Source: Acanthosoma haemorrhoidale (taxonomy: Eukaryota > Arthropoda > Insecta > Hemiptera > Acanthosomatidae). From it: a DNA stretch of 64,000 bases. The notes beneath the pieces were generated by a model that was not told where the DNA came from, did no database searches, and saw only the letters and a list, made by a program, of their open reading frames with translations. Where the stretch lies: the NCBI GenBank assembly GCA_930367205.1, contig OV884011.1, positions 165,023,226 through 165,087,225 of the forward strand, in the 5' to 3' direction. Position numbers and translations under genes: made by a program. Below are positions 56,185-64,000 of this stretch, piece by piece; position 1 is the stretch's first letter; the number at the start of each line of letters is the position of its first letter.

Positions 56185-56192
<8 letters not shown>

Positions 56193-57152
56193 TCATATCC
56201 CCTTCTTACAAAATTAATATATGTTACAAAATATAGATCTACAAACGAGTTTATTTACAATTGGTTTATTATATTTCCTTTAGCTTGGCTACATTTTATA
56301 CGAATTGCGTTTTCTACCAACAGTGATCTGGATTGTACAAAAGTATAAAGATGTACATTAATGGACTACATTTAACAATAAAAACTTAAACTAAACCTTC
56401 AAATAGTCAATGTTAAACGTTCGGTTTGTGAGTTGCTGTTTTTTTTTTTTTTTTTTTTTTTTTTTTTCCCCTAAGCTCTCTAGTTAGAAATTCAGGACGA
56501 GGGAAAAATATAGAATATTTTGGATAATCGGATCCTTATACTAGGAGTACCTGCTTGAAGGTGGTGTGAGAGGATTAAGCGGTGTGGGAAGCCTCGGTGG
56601 AGGTTGGTTGTTTCGGTACAGTGGTGAGAGTCCACTGAAGGCTTAGCCTAGAGTCTCTCTAGGCATGTAGTGGAAGCTCATTCAGTTGGAAATCAGTGAT
56701 GGGTGCCCGTCAGAGGCTTTTTGTTGGTTGGCCAAGGGCCGTAATGTCCACCATTTGGTCTGCTTTCCCAGATCTAGAGAGTTGCCATCTTCCCGGTAGT
56801 GGTGGGGGTGTCAGGTCTTGGAATAGGGGGTTTTGGCAATGTTTCATCGAGTCAAAGAATCTTCTGATGGCTTCAGTGATGGTGGGGACGTCAGGAGCCT
56901 TCATTTTACGAAAAGAGGCATGCCATAGTGCCGTGCGCAGGATGTTGTTCTGGAAGCTCTGGAGTCTAGTTATGGTGCTCGTATGGAGAAAACGTAAAAT
57001 CGGAGTTCCGAAAAGTAGTGCTGGCCTCAGGAGGCTCTTGTATATTAAGAATTTCAGTCGAAGGGATATGGCCTGGCTTGTGATGAGATGCTGGAGAGAG
57101 TAGTAAGTTCTGCGGACTCGTTTTGATTTCTGTGAGGTGCTGCAACAAGTTA
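56185..57152 (-). mobile_element. LINE-B' copy interrupted by LINE-A
   Basis: Minus-strand B' 3' UTR (56185-56400) with CATATCCCCTTCTTACAAAA and GGCTACATTTTATACGAATT, a deletion, then GTTAAACGTTCGG, the LINE-A insert (56439-57130), and the resumed B' sequence GTGAGGTGCTGCAACAAGT. B' is then cut by LINE-B copy 9. Confidence 0.78.
56439..57130 (-). mobile_element. LINE-A copy 2, 5' truncated, nested, 12-bp target duplication
   Basis: Minus strand: reversed poly-A (56439-56467), CCTAAGCTCTCTAG, then the LINE-A 3' UTR and RT C-terminus (FFDSMKHCQNPLFQDLTPPP, GKADQMVDITALGQPT). Flanks are TGTGAGTTGCTG (56427-56438) and TGTGAGGTGCTG (57131-57142), 11 of 12 identical. Confidence 0.88.
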
Positions 57153-57418
57153 TTATTATTATTTTTTTTTTCTCTTTAAATTTCCAGATAATTATCTAGA
57201 ATTATAGATCCTCAGGTGAATCTATTTACAATTTATTTTGTATTTCCTGTGCAAATCACTACATTATAAACAGGTTTTGTTATTTTATAGAAATCATATA
57301 ATGAATAAACAAGTATAATGATATATATTATACGTGACTGGACTAAACTGACTAATAAAAGTGATGGGGCTGACCTTTTTGATCAACCTTAAAACTAACT
57401 TACATACTAATTCTTATC

Positions 57419-58512
57419 CTAATTTTCCCCGACAGTCTGTTGCCATCGATGCGGGAGGGGTGGTGGGGTCATAGTGTTAAACACTGGGTTTGTCAGGTGC
57501 TGCAACGAGTCAAAACACTTAATGTGTCTCCGGCGGATGAACTCACCCAACGACGGCACACCAAGCAACGGGTGCAGGTCAGCGTTCTTCAACCTCTCGA
57601 AAGAGGTATGTCGGGCCAATTTTCGCATGATCCATTCTGGAAGTGTTGGAGACATTTGGCTGTATTGTCAGTCAAGTGGGTAAATAGCGGGGTACCGTAC
57701 AGCAGAGCTGGCCGGAGGACGCATTTATATATCGTCAATTTGAGACGAAGCGACAGGTTAGCAAGTGCAATAGCCGGTAAGACCTTTGTCGTACTTTTTC
57801 TATTTTATTACTAAAATGACTAGAGAAATGGAGATTTTTATACCCAAATAGTGCATTGAGAAAGCTGGTGAGTTCTCTTGCCCTCCTGTGCTATACGATT
57901 TTGGCAAGGATTCTTTCCCGTTTTGGAGGGAGAAGATTACGCAGTCGGTCTTCCGGGCGTTTACGCTGATGTTTATCCTGTGCGACTGTTTTGTGAGTAA
58001 AAGATCTAGGGTGGAGGTTTGTGCACTGTTACCTCTAGGGCGAAAGGTGTAGTTCTGAGGGTGAACGACAGTAAAGGGTGCCTTTACCGAGGCTCTCCCC
58101 ACTGGGTTGGCGGTGGCACTATTCCACAAGGAATGCCGCGCATTTAAGTATCCGACAACCCAGTGGTTATTTTGCTTGGCACACTCTTTAATAAGAGCTG
58201 AGAACTCTTGGAGAGACGCCCTCGGTCTCTTATACATGGCGGTGAGATAAATGGGTGTCCTAAATTTATCTTCACCGTCAAGTGGTGAAGCCACTTTCAT
58301 CCATGTGATGCCGTGTCGTATAGCCACCAGAACTCCACCGTAGCCATCGGTCCGTTCGATGACAACAGAGTAGCCCTGTAGCCTGGTTCAAAATTCTAGT
58401 ATCCGTTAGCACGACGATATCCAGTGTGGAGATCGCTATTAATGCCTCCCCTTCTTCGAGTATAGTCATCAGACCGTCAACGTTGAAGTTAAGTATCTTG
58501 TACTTACCCATG
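57419..58512 (-). pseudogene. LINE-B ORF2 remnant: endonuclease fused to RT thumb
   Basis: From 58512 the frame gives KYKILNFNVDGL and LDIVVLTDTRILNQATG (endonuclease start). A frameshift near 58330-58380 leads to frame 58327-57800: IYLTAMYKRPRASLQEF, then VVGYLNARHSLWNS, where the catalytic-type Asp of GDLNA is Tyr. The frame continues TSTLDLLLTKQSHR and then directly NISVNARKTDCVIFSLQNGK, which lies after the RT catalytic box in other copies. About 1.3 kb of RT coding is missing. The C-terminal piece 57655-57419 has LKNADLHPLLGVPSLGEFIR and RRHIKCFDSLQHLTNP. Inactive. Confidence 0.85.
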
Positions 58513-58514
58513 TC

Positions 58515-59300
58515 GTGCCAATTGAGCAAATACGGTCTGTAGTCCGGATATAAATTCCCTGATGATGGCTCGAGAATCGAGAACCAGGGCAAAAGGCCTG
58601 GGGTGTCACGTCTTGATGACGTTGCAGAGGCGACTTCTGCGTACGTCGCCCCTGCTGTGGAGTTCGGTGTGGTGGTGGGCGGCTGTTGGTTACTGCTCCT
58701 AGTAGGCTGCTGGCGTTGGTGGACTGGCGGCGCTTTCCCCATCTCCTTCTGCTTCTTCTTCTGGTCCGCGGCGGCTTGTAGCTTTACACGGTAGGGGCAC
58801 GCTCTGTACGAGGCTACGTGAGGTCCCCCACAGTTGGAGCAATTTGCTACTTGTGCCTTGTCACATTCAGCTGATGCGTGTTCTTGCGAGCAACAAACAC
58901 AGACGACTAGTTGGCCACGGTGGTTTTTAGTGTGACCAAACTCCTGGCACCTGTGGCATTGTGGCATGCCCTTTTGCTGTATATAGGGGACTACCCTAAA
59001 AAGGACATAATTGATACTTCGAATTTTCCGAAGGTCCTCTATTTTTGTAGTCGAAGCCACCGTTACTAAGATTGGTGAGTCTCAGTGCCATGGGAGTCCG
59101 TCTTTCGAAGGCGCCAGACATCCAATACCCCCGGGGCAGTTTTTAAAGTTTCTGTTATTATTGTCATATCCTCACTTACATCGGTGCCCATAATTAAGAA
59201 CTTTTTTAACCTTTGGCCACCTCTTGGGGCATAGGTGTGGTGTGGAGTGTTCTCTTTTTTCAGGGCAGATAAAGCTTTTTGTCGGCCAGTCTTGTTATCA
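58515..59300 (-). pseudogene. LINE-B ORF1, zinc-knuckle gag-like protein
   Basis: The N-terminal part (59300-59100) reads ENTPHHTYAPRGGQRLKKFL and VWRLRKTDSHGTETHQS, then a stop. The long frame 59060-58278 starts near IRSINYVLFRVVPYIQQKGM, then shows three knuckle-like units: CHRCQEFGHTKNH (last position His where Cys is usual), CVCCSQEHASAEC and CSNCGGPHVASYRAC. A Lys/Gln-rich and Pro/Thr-rich tail follows. It runs in frame into ORF2 (MGKYKILNFNVDGL near 58510) because the ORF1 stop is lost or shifted. Homologous to LINE-A ORF1 at 1-817. The role is RNA binding; this copy is broken. Confidence 0.82.
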
Positions 59301-59310
59301 ACGAGTTATT

Positions 59311-62042
59311 ACAATATATATACTTAATATATATTAACGTAAGTATATAATATTATTATCTTAACAAGAATGAGTTTATGAAACAATGTTACCACTCTGC
59401 TGTCTTTAATGTGTGTAATTATAAATTTTTAAATAGTTCATTACATTTTTCACAATTGCCAGTCACTTTATAGTAAACCAAAACTAAGAAGTTTATTTGG
59501 AGGTGTTGTAGAATATAATTTGAAAATGAGAATGTATTATTGTGATAATGGTACCACACATTATAGGTAATCACTAATAATTAACAGCAAAATAAAAATT
59601 GACTGGCAACAATGGTACTCGAATTCGGGACCTCCCAAATATCTAGTCGGATGCCCTACCAAACTGAGCTACCCTGACTGTGAATTGGTTGTGGCCAAAC
59701 GGTCAAAATGGCTGGAGGAAGGACACGATGTGATCCTTAAGTTTTCGAGATCTTAACTGTCAATGTTAAGGCATTATTTGAAATATTATCATTTGTTTTT
59801 AAATGAGAAATTTTTAATATGGTATTAGTCCCACAATTATTTATAATTAGTATGCGGTTCAAGTTGCGATCATTCCAGTAATTTTTCTTGGCCTGTTAAT
59901 CAATAATGAATATAGCTTTAAGTTATAGATCCATTGAACCGTTTTTCACTTACTTCAACTAAATTTTTGTTTTAGTTATAAAACAATGTCTCTTCTCACC
60001 TTTATTAATTTATAATGAATGTTTCAACGGCCGTCATCTTCAAGGGATTGAGCTGATGATACTAATGTACTGGCTGGAACGGCTTCTCAAACTAAAAATG
60101 ATCACTTCATGTTTTTAATTATTGATATCATGTTAAAAGTACAATTTAATCAGTGTTATTATCTTTTTTTTTTTTTGAGACGTCATATTTTAGCAAGCAT
60201 GAATTGAAGATAATTTACTCAATTATTTTCCTACTATACTAAGTAGGGTAGGGAGTCTTTTTTTGGAACATGATTTTACTGTTTCGCTGGCAGTTGAGTT
60301 TTTGGCTCCTAACCCCTAGACAATCTGTTTATTTATCGTTCATTTGGAGCTTCATAAATATAAACTATTTCAACGATTCGTTTTAGTTGGAATAGTATGA
60401 AGGGGAACTAAATTCCTAACCGCCTCCCAAAAACAAATCCTTAAAAAAAAACTTTTCAACAAGACCCAAATTAAGGGATGGGTTAGAAAATGATCTGGAA
60501 GGATATATCCTAAAAAAAAACAGAGACAAATGTATTTGAAAACTAAATAAAAGTTTTATGCCATTAGTATTAAACTTTTATGCCTTAATGTGATTACGAT
60601 AAATTAATGAAATGAAAACTTTTCAGCTTGAAATCTTCAGGTATAATGTTTAATGAAAAACTTTCTTTAGCCAAGATAAAGAAACAAAACCCTTCCACAA
60701 GTAATTATGTAATATAAGACATTGACCAATTCATTTGTACTATTTTTATATGTATTGATTATTCAATTTCCAAACTTAGAAATACCTGATGAATATCCTA
60801 TCCCTCTTGACCTCGAAGGAACACAAAAATGCTGGGAAGCCCTATTTATGTCCCATTTAAGCCCATGGAAGCCTGCTAATGTGTAGAGTAGATAATAATA
60901 AAATCAATTACATTTGTAATTAATGCACACAAAGTGAAAGGCTACACATTCGTTCAGGCTCCAAACAACTTATAGACATTTTATCAATGATACAAACCAA
61001 ATTTTATACACGTTCTAGATAGACGTCGTATTAATGGTACAACCAATCTTAATATACGAAGAAATATTCTACAAAAGTCCGTAATAAACTGATTTTTTTT
61101 TTTGAGATTTATAGAAAAAGAAATTAGGTGTAAAAGAAGTCGGAACGGTTTCGTGCAATCTAAAAATATTTAATAACCGACAATATCGATGTATACAATG
61201 AAGTATTTTTGGTTAAAAATAACAAAAATTGAATATATTTTTGAAAAGTTAGTCGAATTCCTGTAAGTATCTTTTAATATTGTTTCTTAATTTCTATTGA
61301 TACGATTTCGGTTTAGAAAATGAATTTATGGTCGAGCAGCAGTCATGAGAGCCTTCCATTTTCATGAGTTTTGCAGCCACATATTTTGAGAAAGTAATTT
61401 TGTATAAATATAAAAAATACAATTATTGAAAAATACGACAAGGACGCTGATCCAGGGTTCAACTAGTTTACTATTTTCTCTCTATTTACAATTTACTTTT
61501 TCTCTAAGTGTACATTGAACGTTAAAAGAAGCCAAACCAGTTGAATGCGTTTCTTAATGCTAGTACAGTCGCCAGTAAAGGGCTTGAAAGAAGTTGGGTC
61601 TTTGTCCTGGACGTAAGTTGTCGTTCTTTTGTCCACCGTTAAGCTCTCTTTCATCAAAGATGAAGCGAGTCATTTGGCATAATTGAACACTTGCCAACAC
61701 ATTTCTTTCTTGTCTCTTCATTAATAGCTAAGTCTTTGTTGCGTACAAAAAGTTGCTCGCTCAGAAATGTTTACGATGCCTTTCACCATCAAAGAGAGGA
61801 CTTAAATATCACATCCCTGCACATTAATAAATTTCGTTTCAAGTCTTTTATCATACGCCGTTAATTATTAAAGAGATTCAAAGGAAATTGTAAACGTCTT
61901 CATCTGACCTTCAAAATGTTCAGAAAATCTATCCCATGAGAATGATCCAGGATCCCAGATTGGGATTTCCGATGGTATTTATAATCAAAAAAAAATCCAA
62001 CTGATAAGCATTATAATAACTATTTGTATTGATACCGACTTT
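59311..62042. other. AT-rich stretch, no recognisable gene apart from a tRNA-like segment
   Basis: Stops are dense throughout. The patch at about 61520-61760 is less AT-rich but has no motif. The tRNA-like segment at 59610-59680 is listed separately. Confidence 0.5.
59610..59680 (-). repeat. tRNA-derived sequence, probably a SINE head or decayed tRNA
   Basis: On the minus strand: GGGTAGCTCAGTTTGGTAGG (box A-like TAGCTCAGTTTGG), CATCCGACTAGATATTTGGG, then GTCCCGAATTCGAGTACC (box B-like) and CATTG. Spacing fits a tRNA, but the anticodon stem has a mismatch, the acceptor stem does not pair cleanly, and the T loop is degenerate. A SINE relic is more likely than a working tRNA gene. Confidence 0.5.
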
Positions 62043-62445
62043 TTCAGTATAGTCATTACACTACACCACTCATCCCTACAATCCTCGGAGACTAAAACGG
62101 CAGTGGCCTCGTGACCTGCTATAATCACGAGACAGTGGGAGTCCTGGCAATGACCAGTTTCTCCAATTATGTCCAGAGCGTCTGTGGCTCTCACGCTCTT
62201 GCTCACCCTCCACTGGCTAGTATCCAGTGAGGCGTGAGACTTCCCAAGACTCCGCTTCATCTTTTGCATGCGAGGGAGGTGACAACCATGTGGACTTGGG
62301 TAGTCTTTAGGATGTTTGTAAGTACTGTATGAATGATCGAGAGAATGAAAATTGTAAATATGGTATGAATGAAAACATTTATCATAATTAATTATTGCCC
62401 AATAAGGCAGATTGTAACTTTATCACAATAAAAAGTTTCTAATAA
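62043..62445 (+). mobile_element. LINE-D1 3'-end fragment
   Basis: Starts within the RT C-terminal codons (CACTCATCCCTACAATCC), then TGGCCTCGTGACCTGCTATA, GACAGTGGGAGTCCTGGC, a slightly shortened GC-rich block, and ends GTAACTTTATCACAATAAAA with a TAA-rich tail. Confidence 0.87.
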
Positions 62446-63150
62446 TAAAAAAATAGTGAAGTTTAGGTTATTGGTAACTATGATCGATTAAGTATATAAA
62501 TTACTGACCATATGTGCGTATACGCACAGAGTTTGAACTGTTCGTGTAATAATTAAGATCCAACCCGCAACCGGCAAACAGTCTAAAGGAAAAATGCTTA
62601 TGAATGATTGTGGTATTAACATTTTACATTATTTTGTTTTTATTCTGCTATAGATATTATAAGATATTATTATTATTTGTCTTTTGAGATGTATTTTATT
62701 TCATGTTTCGGTAATTTGAGCAATTATATCTTATGTAGTAAATGAATGTACTAAGATAACTTTGCAGTTTTGTTTTTATTATCTGTCAACAATGATATAA
62801 TATACATCATATGTTTCGTTATTAAGACATATATAAGTAGATGTCTACTTAATTTGTAATCAATAAATAATTGTAAAATTGTAAATTTTATTGAAAATAG
62901 AGTTGGAATAATTAATTAGATTTAAAAATATTTGATAATAAAAATAACGGCTGACTACATAAAAATCCACGGTGATCGTTGGCCAATGGTTTTACTGGGG
63001 TAGATTCAAATTATAGATGGGATTTTATAACAGTGTTTTAAGCATTAAATTTGACGTTTTCTACAGGGATTGCTCAACATCTTCCAAACAGCAATCGAAA
63101 CAATATATTTACTTCTTCAAGTAATTATTATAAGTATTTTTTTTAGATAT
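62446..63150. other. AT-rich spacer, nothing recognised
   Basis: No frame with a motif. Confidence 0.5.
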
Positions 63151-63471
63151 AAAAACAACTTTATTATGATAAACTACAATCTGCCTTCTTGGGCAATAAG
63201 TAATTGTGATAAATCATCTCATTCGTACCATATTTATAATTTTCATTCAATCACTCATTCATCCAGTATTTACAAACAGCCCAGAGACCTCCCAAATCAA
63301 ACGAGGTTGTCACCCCCCTCGCATCCGAAAGAGGAAGCGGAGTCTATGGAAGTCCCCCACGCTCCTCCGTCAGCCGCGTTACTGGGTACGAGCCCGTGGA
63401 GGCTGAACCAAGAGGGGGAGAGCCACAGACGCTCATGACTCCCGCTGTCTAGTATATATAGCAGTTCACGA
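63151..63471 (-). mobile_element. LINE-D1 3'-end fragment
   Basis: Minus strand: CTTTATTATGATAAACTACA (3' terminus), AAACAGCCCAGAGACCTCCC, the GC-rich block at 63310-63420, ending near TATATATAGCAGTTCACGAG. Confidence 0.87.
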
Positions 63472-64000
63472 GGATTTGAAATATTAAAAAAAATAAAATA
63501 AACTAGTATAAGCGATATTATTCTTATCTTTTTTGTTTTGTTTCATTATTTGCATTAGAAAAAGTTTATACAGCCACTTCAATTCTGTATAGTTACTTGT
63601 TAGGATTTTGCGTATTAAATTTTTCCTTTGCACGTGAGAATTGTGATATTTGGTGGACAAACGTCTTGGAAGATTCCATTTTTCTTAACTAATGAAGGGC
63701 ACAAAAAAAAGCAAGTTGTTTTTTTATTTCTAACAGATGGAACCGAAATTTTGACACGGCTGATTTATTGTATTTTTTCTTTTGAAATAATAAACAATCC
63801 CTAATAAAAGTTACCTACTAAATACTCAGGGTCAATTAATAATTTGTAAGTTCCAAAATTCCATTCTTTATTTTTTGAGTAAAATAAAGTGGAAAAGAAA
63901 GGTTTCTAGTTTGTGTGTGCATTATGTATGCTAATGATATTAACTCAATATTTTGTACGCTAATAATTAAAAATTATGTATGCTAATGCTATTAATTTAA
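63472..64000. other. AT-rich window end, nothing recognised
   Basis: No coding frame; short direct repeat TATGTATGCTAATG(A/C)TATTAA near 63924 and 63975. Confidence 0.5.

Larger units (their letters stand above)
57153..59310 (-). mobile_element. LINE-B copy 9, ORF1 plus endonuclease, RT core deleted
   Basis: This is the longest LINE-B copy. On the minus strand it runs from ORF1 (about 59300) to the 3' UTR and reversed A-rich tail at 57153. The RT fingers, palm and catalytic box are missing: endonuclease sequence is fused to RT thumb sequence near 57972-57990. Confidence 0.88.

Noticed and set aside
59610..59680. Functional tRNA gene
   Set aside because: Anticodon stem mismatch, degenerate T loop and no clean acceptor stem.

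Overview
The window looks like repeat-rich, AT-rich nuclear DNA of an insect or other arthropod. The evidence is several Jockey-like non-LTR retrotransposon (LINE) families, an insect-type Ty3/gypsy element, mariner/Tc1-type transposon relics and a tRNA-derived SINE-like segment, with no operons and no bacterial features. I found no convincing host gene. Almost every long reading frame belongs to a transposable element or is a chance frame in low-complexity DNA.

Layout. 1-4770 is a head-to-tail row of LINE copies: LINE-A (its 5' end cut by the window edge), LINE-B, and a LINE-B' tail. 6102-7244 is an internally deleted IS630/Tc1-mariner element with about 60-bp terminal inverted repeats. 9682-11614 holds LINE-D relics and an exact-length 150-bp duplication. 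16736-17560 is the decayed end of another LINE on the minus strand. 18486-23605 is the best-preserved element: a 5.1-kb Ty3/gypsy retrotransposon with two 184-bp LTRs differing at one base, a perfect 18-nt tRNA-Phe primer binding site, gag, protease-RT-RNase H and integrase. 25021-25890 is a palindromic mariner relic and 25925-26730 a LINE-B copy. From 29.3 to 51.1 kb the DNA is a patchwork of truncated LINE-B, -B', -C and -D copies, some nested with clear target-site duplications, plus a 545-bp foldback element at 33816-34360. 53.1-59.3 kb contains a LINE-B copy interrupted by a 747-bp repeat, a long (TC)n tract, LINE-A nested in LINE-B', and a LINE-B copy that keeps ORF1 and endonuclease but has lost the RT core. 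59.3-64 kb is AT-rich with two more LINE-D tails.

Family names used here are local labels. LINE-A, -B, -B' and -C are related: they share a zinc-knuckle ORF1, an ORF2 with endonuclease and RT, and an RT C-terminus ending in an RRRHIKFF-type motif. LINE-D is a separate Jockey-like family with about 13 segments in this window and at least three 3'-end architectures: D1; D2, with an extra about 110-bp end called E; and D3, with about 720 bp called R inserted in the 3' UTR. Nothing here looks like a wholly new biological system. The most unusual items are the D3 chimeric LINE, the 747-bp insertion with an 8-bp duplication and no inverted ends, the two foldback structures, and the young gypsy element whose gag and pol are broken despite near-identical LTRs.
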